In this document: positions 1 through 6,673 of the stretch, piece by piece
Numbering within the stretch: the stretch's first letter is position 1
Layout: each line of letters starts with the position of its first letter
Source: Pseudomonas sp.
GTDB lineage: Bacteria > Pseudomonadota > Gammaproteobacteria > Pseudomonadales > Pseudomonadaceae
Assembly: GCA_003525045.1 (NCBI GenBank)
Contig: DQGF01000181.1
Location: 1,260 to 10,714 of the forward strand
Length of the DNA: 9,455 bases
Reading direction: 5' to 3'
Notes under the pieces: model-generated
Seen by the model: only the letters and a program-made list of their open reading frames with translations
Database searches by the model: none
What the model was told of the DNA's origin: nothing
Program-made: the position numbers and the translations under genes

Positions 1-334
1 GAAACAGGTTGAACTGCTGGAACGCCATGCCGGTCATGGCCCGGTGGCGGGCGATGACTTTTTCCGGGTGCCGCACGCGCTTGCCGTTGACCTCGTCATA
101 ACCGATGGATTCGCCATCGAGCAGGATCTGCCCGCCCTGAAACTCTTCGAGCATGTTCACGCAACGCAGCAGCGTGGTCTTGCCCGAGCCGCTGGAGCCG
201 ATCAGCGTGACGACATTGCCACGCTGCAGGGTCAGGTCGACGCCCTTGAGCACTTCGAGCTGGCCGTATTGTTTATGCAGCCCGCGAATGTCCAGCAGGG
301 GCTGGCCGTTTTGAGCGTTATCAGGTTGAGTCAT
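1..334 (-). CDS. Amino-acid ABC transporter ATP-binding protein (partial, C-terminus beyond left edge)
   Basis: This is the ATPase that powers the importer encoded by the next three genes; it acts on the cytoplasmic face of the inner membrane as a dimer. Only the first 111 residues are in the window. The protein begins MTQPDNAQNG. It shows a Walker A motif GSSGSGKTT at residues 46-54 and the Q-loop FQQFNLF at 105-111, both typical of the GlnQ/HisP polar amino-acid ATPase group. The signature motif, Walker B and H-loop lie beyond the window. The ATG overlaps the stop of the upstream permease as ATGA, so the two are probably translationally coupled. The function class is clear; the substrate cannot be read from this protein. 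Confidence 0.95.
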   Translation of the reverse strand, partial: MTQPDNAQNGQPLLDIRGLHKQYGQLEVLKGVDLTLQRGNVVTLIGSSGSGKTTLLRCVNMLEEFQGGQILLDGESIGYDEVNGKRVRHPEKVIARHRAMTGMAFQQFNLF

Positions 335-993
335 GGCAAGGCCACCCGCTTTTCAATGTGCCGGCCGAGTAACTCGATGGCGTAGTTGATGACGAAAAAC
401 AGCAATCCGGCAAACAGGTAAAACTCCAGGGTCATGAACGTCCGGGCGATGATCTGCTGCGTGCTGAGCAGCAACTCGGCCACGCCGATCACCGAGAGCA
501 AGGTCGAAGCCTTGACGATCTCGGTGGACGAGTTGACCCAGGTCGGCAGAATCTGCCGCAGTGCCTGAGGCAACAACACGTAGCCGAGGGATTGAAAGAA
601 CGTCAGACCGATGGCCTTGCTCGCTTCCATCTGGCCGCTGGGCAGCGCCTGCAACGCACCGCGCACGATCTCGGCGACGTGGGAGCCGCAAAACAGCGTC
701 AACCCCAAGGCACCGGCCTGGAACGCGCTGATCTGCCAACCCAGTGCCGGCGCCATATAGAAGCAGGCCAACACCAGGACAAACACCGGCGTGCCGCGAA
801 TGATGTCGACGTAAAAACGAAACGGCGCGCGCATCCAGAACTTGCCGTAGGTCAGCACCAGACCGGCAACGATACCGACCAGCGTGCCCAACAGAATCGC
901 CAGCGCCGAGACCTGCACACTGGTCAAAAAGCCCTGCCAGAGGACTTCCCGCGCCACCCACAACTCATGCAACCAACTGGGGGATTCGTACAT
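331..993 (-). CDS. Amino-acid ABC transporter permease (second of two)
   Basis: This is an inner-membrane permease subunit of the HisM/GltK type, 220 residues, the usual length for the family. Hydrophobic segments lie near residues 20-48, 60-80, 90-112, 160-176 and 188-210. The cytoplasmic EAA loop, which docks on the ATPase, starts at EASKAIGL near residue 123 with its conserved glycine at 129. The start is the ATG at 993: it is preceded by a strong AGGAGG ribosome site about six bases upstream and gives MYESPSWLHE. An in-frame ATG further upstream (1074) would run deep into the other permease gene and lacks this support. The gap to that gene is only 10 bases. It probably pairs with the 1004-1666 product to form the transmembrane channel. 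Confidence 0.95.
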   Translation of the reverse strand: MYESPSWLHELWVAREVLWQGFLTSVQVSALAILLGTLVGIVAGLVLTYGKFWMRAPFRFYVDIIRGTPVFVLVLACFYMAPALGWQISAFQAGALGLTLFCGSHVAEIVRGALQALPSGQMEASKAIGLTFFQSLGYVLLPQALRQILPTWVNSSTEIVKASTLLSVIGVAELLLSTQQIIARTFMTLEFYLFAGLLFFVINYAIELLGRHIEKRVALP

Positions 994-1003
994 TGGGAGC
1001 CTC

Positions 1004-1666
1004 CTATCGGCGAATCGCCAGACGCTGCTCGAGGTAACGCAGCAGCATGGCGATGAGGTAACAAGCTGCCACATAGAGCGCCGTGGTCACCAGCCAGGTT
1101 TCAATCACCCGGTAGCTCTCGACATTGATCTTGCGCGCGTAATAGGTCAGCTCCGGCACGGCAATCGCCGCCGCCAGCGAGGTGTCCTTGAACAGCGATA
1201 TGAAATTGTTCGACAGCGCCGGCAACACATTGCGCAGCATCACCGGCACGGTGACGTAAGCCTTGACCTGCCACTCACCCAGCCCGATGGCGAGACCCGC
1301 TTCGCGCTGGCCCTTGGGAATGCTCAACAGTCCGCCGCGGAACACTTCGGTCAGGTACGCCCCGGCATACAACGACAGCGTGATGATGAACGACGGGATC
1401 TTGTCCAGACGAATGCCCAGGCTCGGCAAGGCGAAGTAGATCAACAGAATCAACACCAGGATCGGCGTATTACGGATCACCGTCACATACACCGACGCCA
1501 GCACCCGCAACGCGCGATGCTTTGACAGCAAGGCAAACGCCATCAGCAGGCCGATCACGCAGCCGATGGCGATCGACACCAGCGCCAGTTCAAGGCCCAA
1601 GCCGAGCCCCGCCAGCAAGGTGTCGAAATCGCGCCACACGGCGGCAAAGTTCAACTGATAGTTCAT
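1004..1666 (-). CDS. Amino-acid ABC transporter permease (first of two)
   Basis: This is the other inner-membrane permease subunit of the importer, also 220 residues and of the HisQ/GltJ type. Hydrophobic stretches lie near residues 18-48, 58-82, 92-112, 150-172 and 190-210. The conserved segment VIRNTPILVLI near 63-73 and the EAA loop REAGLAIGLGEW from 121 are characteristic of polar amino-acid permeases. The start at 1666 gives MNYQLNFAAV; a modest AAGG ribosome site lies about 11 bases upstream. The gene follows the binding-protein gene after 52 bases that contain a stem-loop. Its product should form a heterodimer with the 331-993 permease. Substrate is not resolved; glutamate/aspartate or another polar amino acid would be typical of the family. 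Confidence 0.95.
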   Translation of the reverse strand: MNYQLNFAAVWRDFDTLLAGLGLGLELALVSIAIGCVIGLLMAFALLSKHRALRVLASVYVTVIRNTPILVLILLIYFALPSLGIRLDKIPSFIITLSLYAGAYLTEVFRGGLLSIPKGQREAGLAIGLGEWQVKAYVTVPVMLRNVLPALSNNFISLFKDTSLAAAIAVPELTYYARKINVESYRVIETWLVTTALYVAACYLIAMLLRYLEQRLAIRR

Positions 1667-1685
1667 GGTCAGCAGTACCTTGAGC

Positions 1686-1706
1686 GGGGCGCGTTATGGG
1701 CGCCCC
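1686..1706 (-). promoter_or_regulatory. Intercistronic stem-loop between binding-protein and permease genes
   Basis: GGGGCGC at 1686-1692 pairs perfectly with GCGCCCC at 1700-1706 around a seven-base loop. It lies 12 bases past the binding-protein stop. No T-run follows on the minus strand, so it is not a standard terminator. In ABC operons of this order such hairpins often protect the upstream message or cause partial termination, so that more binding protein than membrane subunits is made. That role is inferred here. Confidence 0.6.
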
Positions 1707-1718
1707 ACTCTCACGGGG

Positions 1719-2567
1719 TCATTTATATTCGACGGGGAAACCGATGGCTGGAGTCGGCAAATCCACCCCGAACCACTGCTTGAACGACGCCGCGTAGGTC
1801 GGGAACTCAACGCCGGTCATGGCTTCATGCAGGGCGGTGTTGACGAAGTTCAGCCAGTCCTGATCGCCGCGCTTGACCGCGCAGGCGTAAGTCTGCGGGC
1901 TCCAGGCGTAGGCCGGGCTGCGATAGCGACCCTGGTTCTGCACCATCAGGTACTTGACCGACGACTGATCGGTAGCCGCGGCGTCGGCACGGCCGGAGTT
2001 CACGGCCTGATACATCAAGTCCACGCTGTCGTACTGATCGACCTTGGCCTTGGGCAGCGCCTGGTGCACCAGCTCCTCGGCATACACGTTCTGCAGCACC
2101 GCCACAGTCACGCTATCGCCGGCGGCCTTGAGGTCGTCGATTTCCTTGTACTTGCTGTTGGCCGGCAGCAACAGGCCGACGCCTTCGCGGTAATACGGCA
2201 GGGTGAACGCCACTTGCTGCGCACGGCTGGCGGTCACGGTGATGAACTGGCAGCTCATGTCGACCTTGTCGGTCAGCAGGTTGGGAATCCGCGCATCGGA
2301 CGACTGCACCACGAACTCGACCTTGCTCGGGTCATTGAACAACCCCTTGGCCACCATCCGCGCGATGTCGATATCGAAACCCTGCAACTTGCCGTCCGCG
2401 CCCTGGAAGTGCCACGGCGCATTGGTACTGCCTGTACCCACGATCAACTTCCCGCGGGCCAATACACTGTCGAGCTTACTGTCCGCCGCGTGGGCAACGC
2501 CCATGGCAGCAGCCGAAGCCGCGAAGAGAAAAACACACGCTTTAAACAAGGAAGGTCGGCGATGCAT
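1719..2567 (-). CDS. Periplasmic amino-acid ABC transporter substrate-binding protein
   Basis: This is the periplasmic receptor of the importer (SBP_bac_3 family), 282 residues. A Sec signal peptide with a basic start (MHRRPSLFK), an alanine-rich core and a likely cleavage after AHA at residue 27 is visible. The family hallmark GFDIDIA is at 63-69. Arg115 in the TASRAQQVAF segment matches the arginine that binds the ligand carboxylate in this family, and TLPYY follows at 122-126. Two lobes are expected. The ATG at 2567 is preferred over an in-frame GTG at 2576 because a GGAG ribosome site at 2576-2579 sits eight bases before the ATG and would overlap the GTG. It is the first gene of the operon. 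The ligand cannot be named from sequence alone. Confidence 0.95.
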   Translation of the reverse strand: MHRRPSLFKACVFLFAASAAAMGVAHAADSKLDSVLARGKLIVGTGSTNAPWHFQGADGKLQGFDIDIARMVAKGLFNDPSKVEFVVQSSDARIPNLLTDKVDMSCQFITVTASRAQQVAFTLPYYREGVGLLLPANSKYKEIDDLKAAGDSVTVAVLQNVYAEELVHQALPKAKVDQYDSVDLMYQAVNSGRADAAATDQSSVKYLMVQNQGRYRSPAYAWSPQTYACAVKRGDQDWLNFVNTALHEAMTGVEFPTYAASFKQWFGVDLPTPAIGFPVEYK

Positions 2568-2590
2568 GGCAAGCACTCCAAGCTGATGTG

Positions 2591-2630
2591 TATTCCGCTA
2601 TACCGGAACATGGTATGTAACAACGGAATA
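2591..2630 (-). promoter_or_regulatory. Candidate promoter with palindromic operator for the ABC operon
   Basis: On the plus strand TTCCG (2593-2597), CGGAA (2604-2608) and a second CGGAA (2624-2628) give two nested inverted repeats: TTCCG-6-CGGAA, and TATTCCG (2591-2597) with CGGAATA (2624-2630). On the minus strand a TATAGC -10-like element (2597-2602) and a TTGTTA -35-like element (2618-2623) lie in the same stretch, with a short 15-base spacer. The arrangement suits repression of the operon 25 bases downstream. The promoter call is weak; the repeats are seen directly. Confidence 0.4.
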
Positions 2631-2963
2631 GACAGCAGAAAGTGTGCCACAGGTTGTGCAGGGAATGTTGGGAGATTGAAAATCGTTTTGAATCAGAGGG
2701 ATGCGTGGAAGCGCGAAGAAATGTCCGACGAAATACACAAATGGCGATGCGCTACCGTTGGCTACACAGCGCGGGTATTTGCACCACATATGAGGAATGG
2801 AGGTTCAAAATGAAGCAAAGCCTCGTTGGGGCTTTGTGTTGAGTCTGGACCAAGTATCCCGCAAGTTTCAGGTTGGCTGCCAGACTGTGTTTTGGTGAGT
2901 AGAACGGTGGCGGCCTGACCCAGCGGAGTACTTGCGATTACAAGAATTCATCTATTAAGAAAA
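2631..2963. other. Intergenic region between ABC operon and toxin gene, no convincing gene
   Basis: About 330 bases separate the importer operon promoter from the toxin stop codon. Open frames here on both strands have no recognisable protein character. A hairpin lies at 2816-2836. On the plus strand a perfect GGAGG (2799-2803) sits six bases before an ATG at 2810 that opens a 10-codon frame (MKQSLVGALC, stop at 2840-2842). I see no product that could be assigned to it. Confidence 0.5.
2816..2836. terminator. Possible weak terminator hairpin downstream of toxin gene
   Basis: CAAAGCC (2816-2822) pairs with GGCTTTG (2830-2836) around a seven-base loop. The T-rich tail is poor on either side. 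On the minus strand it lies about 130 bases past the toxin stop and is followed by CTTCATTTT, so it could end the toxin-antitoxin message. It resembles the common Pseudomonas AAAGCC...GGCTTT terminator style. Confidence 0.35.
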
Positions 2964-3245
2964 CTAGCGTTTTCCTGCGTCCTTATAAACTTCTCCGCGC
3001 TCCCTTTTCCCCACCGCTATCACAGTCACTACCAGTACCTCATCGACGACGCGGTACACCAGCCGATACCCGGCATTACGGAGCTTGATCTTGTATGCAT
3101 TCCCCAGCCCGTTTAGCCGGTCAGCCGGGACGTGCGGATTTGAGAGTCGCTCCTGCAACTTCTTCTTGAACTGCTCCCTCAATGTTGCGCCAAGCTTTTG
3201 CCACTCTTTCCAGGCCTTATCGGAAAATTCCAACTCATAGGTCAT
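2964..3245 (-). CDS. relE: RelE-type mRNA interferase toxin
   Basis: The product is a 93-residue toxin of the RelE/StbE branch of the RelE/ParE superfamily. Family members cleave mRNA in the ribosomal A site when freed from their antitoxin. The pattern closely follows E. coli RelE from memory: FDxxxxKEWxKLG near the start, YKIKLRNAGYRLVY at 51-64 and VGKRERGEVY at 78-87. The residues known to matter in E. coli RelE, Lys52, Lys54, Arg61, Arg81 and Tyr87, are all present at the same numbers, so the toxin is probably active. The ATG at 3245 is chosen because it aligns with known RelE starts (MTYELEFSDK); an in-frame ATG 17 codons upstream would lie inside the antitoxin gene. It overlaps the antitoxin gene by 11 bases, indicating translational coupling. 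Confidence 0.93.
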   Translation of the reverse strand: MTYELEFSDKAWKEWQKLGATLREQFKKKLQERLSNPHVPADRLNGLGNAYKIKLRNAGYRLVYRVVDEVLVVTVIAVGKRERGEVYKDAGKR

Positions 3246-3483
3246 CGAGAGAAACCTTGATCGTTGGATCGTTTTCTCGTTCGCGGCAGAGGGCAATCAA
3301 CTCCATGTCTTCAAGGCGATCCATCATCGCTTCATATTCTTTGGCGGGGACGCAGTAGAAAGCGGGCTCGTTCCGGTTGAGAATCGCAACGGACAGGCCA
3401 CCACCGGCAGCGACCGTTCCCATCGGGTTTTTCTTGAGTTCAGAAATGCTGGCGACGACTTGCGAAAGCACGATATGCGTCAT
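3235..3483 (-). CDS. relB: Antitoxin, Phd/YefM-like N-terminus with RelB-like tail
   Basis: This 82-residue protein precedes and overlaps the toxin gene, the standard antitoxin-first order. Residues 1-58 (LSQVVASISELKKNP, then SVAILNRNEPAFYCV and PAKEYEAM) match the Phd/YefM DNA-binding fold seen in StbD/RelB family antitoxins. Residues 61-82, ELIALCREREND-PTIKVSLDDL, resemble the toxin-wrapping C-terminus of E. coli RelB, which ends in VTLDEL. The protein should neutralise RelE and, with it, repress the operon. An AGGA ribosome site lies eight bases before the ATG at 3483. Both stop and toxin start fall within ATGACCTATGA. The pairing is very secure; the exact family label (RelB versus StbD/Phd) is less so. 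Confidence 0.88.
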   Translation of the reverse strand: MTHIVLSQVVASISELKKNPMGTVAAGGGLSVAILNRNEPAFYCVPAKEYEAMMDRLEDMELIALCRERENDPTIKVSLDDL

Positions 3484-3496
3484 GACTCTGTTCCTG

Positions 3497-3525
3497 GAGT
3501 GCCTTTAATGGCATTCAAAATAGCA
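3497..3525 (-). promoter_or_regulatory. Candidate autoregulated promoter/operator of the toxin-antitoxin operon
   Basis: An imperfect 20-base palindrome, GAGTGCC (3497-3503) and GGCATTC (3510-3516), has one mismatched pair. It abuts an extended -10 element TGCTATTTT on the minus strand (3517-3525). No clear -35 is present, as expected for an extended -10 promoter. The palindrome would cover the start site about 30 bases before the antitoxin ATG, a typical place for antitoxin-toxin autorepression. Inferred from position and symmetry. Confidence 0.5.
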
Positions 3526-3629
3526 CCTTAAGTCGAACCTTACCCCTGCCTTTTTGTCATAAATACCACGGCAAAGGCCACATAGCCGTGCATCCTGGGG
3601 CTGAATTCCTCTTCGTTTGAAAGATTGCA

Positions 3630-3710
3630 TTCGCGAGCAGGCTCGCTCCCACAATTGACCGAGTCGAATTGGCGAACACGGTCTAATGTGGGAGCGAGCC
3701 TGCTCGCGAA
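3630..3710. repeat. REP doublet (REPIN) downstream of the TerC gene
   Basis: Two perfectly complementary 23-base arms at 3630-3652 and 3688-3710 flank a 35-base spacer. The right arm begins GTGGGAGCGAGCC and ends TGCTCGCGAA. Each arm also holds its own small hairpin, GCGAG-4-CTCGC. This is the REPIN arrangement of fluorescent pseudomonads, mobilised in trans by RAYT transposases; no RAYT gene is in the window. It lies 24 bases past the TerC stop, where it may shield the mRNA 3' end. The same arms recur at 5596-5688. Confidence 0.93.
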
Positions 3711-3734
3711 GAGGCCTTCAGAGGCAGCGCAAAG

Positions 3735-5294
3735 CTACCCGCCGATAGGTGCCAGCAACACCCGCGTCACCCGCCGCTCTTCAACCGCTACCACCGTCAT
3801 TCGCCAGCCTTCCCACTCATGGCTGTCACCGATCATCGGCAGTCGATCCAGCAAGCTCACCACCAGTCCCGCGAGGGTCTGATAGTCGTCGGTCGGTTCG
3901 GCCGCAAAGCCGGTGCGCTGGCGCACCCGGGCCAGGTTCAACGCGCCGCTGACCACGAACCCGCCCTGCTCTTCAACCACGTCCGGGCCTTCTATTTCGC
4001 TGGCATCGGGCAGTTCGCCGGCAATCGACTCGAGAATGTCGGTCATGGTCAGCACACCGACGAAGTCGCCGAATTCATTGACCACGAAGGCAATGTGGGT
4101 CGAAGCCCTGCGCATCTGCTCCAGGGCATTGAGGATCGAGTAGCTGTCCAGCAAGTTGATGGTCTTGCGCGCCAGATCCTCAAGGCCCGGTTCGTTACCG
4201 GCCAGGTATTCCTTGAGCAATTCCTTTTTGTGCACGAAGCCCAGCGGCTCATCCACCGCACCGTCGCGAATCAGCGGCAGGCGCGAGTAGGACGAATGCA
4301 TCAGCCGTGTGCGAATGGTGTCGGCATCGTCAGCCAGGTCGATGTGATCGACGTCGGCGCGCACGGTCATCAGGGTACGGATCGGTCGCTCGGCCAGTTG
4401 CAACACGCCGCTGATCATCACCCGTTCACGACGGTCAAACAGTTCGCCGCTGGGCACCTCACCGTTGTCCAGCATGTCGGCGATTTCCTCGCCGACTTCC
4501 TCCACCGCCAGCTTGCGACCACCGAGCAAACGCATCACCGCATGGGCGGTGCGTTCACGCATTGGCCGCAGGCCCTGCATGGACTGCTTGCGGCGAGCCC
4601 GGGCAATCTGGTTGAAGATTTCGATCAAGATCGAGAAACCGATGGCCGCATACAGGTAGCCCTTCGGAATGTGGAAGCCCAGGCCTTCAGCCGTCAGGGC
4701 GAAGCCGATCATCATCAGGAACCCCAGACAGAGCATGATCACTGTCGGGTGCGCGTTGACGAAACGGGTCAGCGGTTTGCTGGCAACGATCATCAGGCCG
4801 ATGGAAATGATCACCGCAATCATCATCACAGCCAGTTCATCGACCATGCCCACGGCGGTAATCACCGCGTCCAGGGAGAACACCGCATCAAGGACCACGA
4901 TCTGCGCCACGATCGGCCAGAACATTGCGTAAGCCGCGTTGGCCGAGCGTTCGCCGACATGGCCTTCGAGTCGTTCGTGCAATTCCATGGTGGCCTTGAA
5001 CAACAGGAACACACCACCGAACAGCATGATCAGGTCACGGCCGGAGAAGCTCTTGTCGAACACCTCGAACAGCGGCTGAGTCAGGGTGACCAGCCAGGAA
5101 ATACTCGCCAGCAGGCCCAGGCGCATCAATAAGGCCAGGGACAGACCGATGATTCGCGCACGGTCGCGCTGCTCGGGCGGCAGTTTGTCGGCGAGGATCG
5201 CGATAAACACCAGGTTGTCGATGCCCAGCACCAGCTCCAGCACGATCAGGGTCAACAAGCCCAGCCAGGCGGTGGGGTCAGCTATCCATTCCAT
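3735..5294 (-). CDS. yoaE: TerC-family membrane protein with CBS and CorC/HlyC domains (YoaE family)
   Basis: This 519-residue inner-membrane protein closely resembles E. coli YoaE over its membrane part. Residues 1-230 form the TerC domain, with several membrane segments and the paired acidic motifs LGIDN (23-27) and DAVFSLDAV (136-144). TerC proteins have been linked to metal-ion handling, including manganese export, and to tellurium resistance in the founding member. Two CBS domains follow at about 303-362 and 370-428 and probably sense a nucleotide. Residues 435-517 form the CorC/HlyC domain found in ion-transport regulators. Length matches the family. The ATG at 5294 is the natural start ([10 protein letters not shown]), although only a weak GAGA ribosome site is visible. 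The ion transported is unknown. It stands alone, with a REPIN after it. Confidence 0.92.
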   Translation of the reverse strand: MEWIADPTAWLGLLTLIVLELVLGIDNLVFIAILADKLPPEQRDRARIIGLSLALLMRLGLLASISWLVTLTQPLFEVFDKSFSGRDLIMLFGGVFLLFKATMELHERLEGHVGERSANAAYAMFWPIVAQIVVLDAVFSLDAVITAVGMVDELAVMMIAVIISIGLMIVASKPLTRFVNAHPTVIMLCLGFLMMIGFALTAEGLGFHIPKGYLYAAIGFSILIEIFNQIARARRKQSMQGLRPMRERTAHAVMRLLGGRKLAVEEVGEEIADMLDNGEVPSGELFDRRERVMISGVLQLAERPIRTLMTVRADVDHIDLADDADTIRTRLMHSSYSRLPLIRDGAVDEPLGFVHKKELLKEYLAGNEPGLEDLARKTINLLDSYSILNALEQMRRASTHIAFVVNEFGDFVGVLTMTDILESIAGELPDASEIEGPDVVEEQGGFVVSGALNLARVRQRTGFAAEPTDDYQTLAGLVVSLLDRLPMIGDSHEWEGWRMTVVAVEERRVTRVLLAPIGG

Positions 5295-5595
5295 AAAAAC
5301 GTCTCGATCTCTTCAGTGGTTTTCAGAATGCCGGGCACGGCAAGGCGCGGCGCGGAGGCCGTGGAGCTGCAATGTCGAAGGTGTTCAGAAGTCGAAAGAC
5401 CGGGTGTTTTGCGTGCATCAAGGCCGCGCGATAGTGCGAGGAGAAAGGATAACTGGGGGGCTCCAAAAGGGTGTTCATGCAAGTCCTGAAAGGAAAAAGG
5501 CCTTGGAGCGTACAGGCGAAAGGGATATTTCCTACAGTCAGAAATCATTACAAAATCTGTAGAACCCTAAGAGATTCATTGCTTTTGAGGACGCC
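5295..5595. other. Upstream region of the TerC gene, no gene seen
   Basis: About 300 bases between the TerC start and the second REPIN. Short frames on both strands look like chance. An inverted repeat CTACAG (5532-5537) and CTGTAG (5557-5562), 19 bases apart, is the only symmetric element noticed; it could be part of the TerC control region. I could not pick a convincing promoter. The long leader (over 200 bases if transcription starts near the repeat) might be regulatory, but no known metal riboswitch was recognised. Confidence 0.4.
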
Positions 5596-5688
5596 TTCGC
5601 GAGCAGGCTCGCTCCCACATGGGGCCCGCGCCGTAAACAAGTTCAGTGTTCACCCCAGAACAAATGTGGGAGCGAGCCTGCTCGCGAA
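5596..5688. repeat. REP doublet (REPIN) downstream of the GGDEF gene
   Basis: Perfectly complementary 23-base arms at 5596-5618 and 5666-5688, identical in sequence to those at 3630-3710, flank a 47-base spacer unrelated to the first. The identity extends slightly past the right arm (GAAGAGGCC in both copies). It lies 32 bases past the stop of the GGDEF gene. Same class and likely origin as the other copy. Confidence 0.93.
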
Positions 5689-5720
5689 GAGGCCCGAAAA
5701 GACACCCGTGCAACACCTGC

Positions 5721-6320
5721 CTACCGGTGCAACGCCCTTTCGGCCTCAGCCAGCAGTTCCTCGACGCCGTGGTGAAAATCGGCGTCGTACTCGATCTGCC
5801 TGATACTGAAACGAATGTCATAACCGCGATGCACTGTGGCATTGCGCTCGTCGAGCATCTCTTCGAGCCGCGCACGGATTCCGGCAACTTCCACCGCGGT
5901 AGACCCCGTCAATAGAACGGCGAATTCATCCCCTCCGACCCGCCCGACCACATCGCTCTCGCGAAAGGCAATACGCAACACGTCGGCAAAGGTTTTCAGC
6001 GCGTCGTCGCCTTCACTGCGGCCGTACAGCTCGTTGATACACCTGAAATAATCAAGGTCGAAAAACAACAGGCTCGCCGGTTTCTCCAAGTGCTGACAAG
6101 CGTCCAGCCACAATTGAGCCAGCACTTGAAAACCGTGAAGATTGGTCAGCAGTGTCAACTCATCCATGCTCGCCATTTGCACTGCCGTCAGCTGTTGTTC
6201 GAACTGGCGTGCCAGGTCGCGCATCATTTCGCGCTCCTGCACCGCAGTTTCAAGTACGTTCGGACCGTACAGGTTGTCTGTGCAAGGACCAGATTTGGCC
6301 GGTTTACCTGGAACCAACAT
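5721..6320 (-). CDS. Small cytoplasmic GGDEF-domain protein, probable diguanylate cyclase
   Basis: A 199-residue protein whose GGDEF domain (about 52-199) should make cyclic di-GMP from two GTP. The active-site loop GGDEF is intact at 129-133. An RxxD inhibitory site (RESD, 120-123) stands exactly five residues upstream, so product feedback is likely. The metal-binding FFDLD is at 86-90 and the guanine-side asparagine and aspartate are kept in INELYGRSEGDD. The entry motif is unusual, DELTLLTNLHGF, where families usually show DxLTGLxNRRxF. The first 50 residues are a short, partly helical stretch with no membrane segment or known sensor, so the signal input is unknown. A GGAG site six bases before the ATG at 6320 supports the start. 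Activity is likely but not certain. Confidence 0.9.
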   Translation of the reverse strand: MLVPGKPAKSGPCTDNLYGPNVLETAVQEREMMRDLARQFEQQLTAVQMASMDELTLLTNLHGFQVLAQLWLDACQHLEKPASLLFFDLDYFRCINELYGRSEGDDALKTFADVLRIAFRESDVVGRVGGDEFAVLLTGSTAVEVAGIRARLEEMLDERNATVHRGYDIRFSIRQIEYDADFHHGVEELLAEAERALHR

Positions 6321-6673
6321 TATTCACTCCTGTGATGGATATGTCCTTTAGAGTCCGCCAAACCGGGTTTGACTCCCGGTTAACGGACCGCCGGTCAACT
6401 ACCCTCCATCGGACAGGGTCCTCCCGCGTCCGCCCAAAGCTTGAATTGAATGACAAAAATGTCGTGTAGCACCGGCACCGGCACGCCTCCTACACCCGGA
6501 TTCCAACCCCAAAGCAACAGGTTGTCCTCACTGTCAGGCTTAAGTGAACAGCATTGCGGCCCAGCGCCGGGCTTTTCGTATCCTTGTCTTCAGCCACTCC
6601 AGTGATGCTGCTCATTCATCGAGTGGCTAGATGGCTGCGCTAGCCGGATTCATCAGCTTCCTCTGCTGTGGCG
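6321..6673. other. Gene-poor region upstream of the GGDEF gene, with hairpins
   Basis: No convincing gene on either strand in about 350 bases. AACCGGG (6361-6367) and CCCGGTT (6375-6381) form a perfect seven-pair stem about 30 bases upstream of the GGDEF ribosome site, so it could sit in that gene's leader. GCCC (6559-6562) and GGGC (6569-6572) followed by TTTT make a weak plus-strand terminator-like element. GGCTAG (6625-6630) and CTAGCC (6640-6645) form a hairpin just past the lipoprotein gene's stop, without a T-run. No clear promoter was identified. Confidence 0.4.

Noticed and set aside
2568..2576. GTG at 2576 as the binding-protein start
   Set aside because: The only ribosome site (GGAG, 2576-2579) overlaps this codon; it is properly spaced for the ATG at 2567.
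1665..2813. A 382-codon open frame on the plus strand
   Set aside because: It lies opposite the binding-protein gene and runs into the intergenic region; no ribosome site and no protein-like character.
3819..5132. A 437-codon open frame on the plus strand
   Set aside because: It is antisense to the TerC-CBS gene, whose protein is clearly recognised. The plus-strand protein is rich in His, Gln and Arg, the usual sign of a shadow frame in GC-rich DNA.
3630..5688. Repeated sequence units as a CRISPR array
   Set aside because: Only two copies of an inverted pair 2 kb apart, with REP-type internal palindromes; no regular repeat-spacer pattern and no cas genes.
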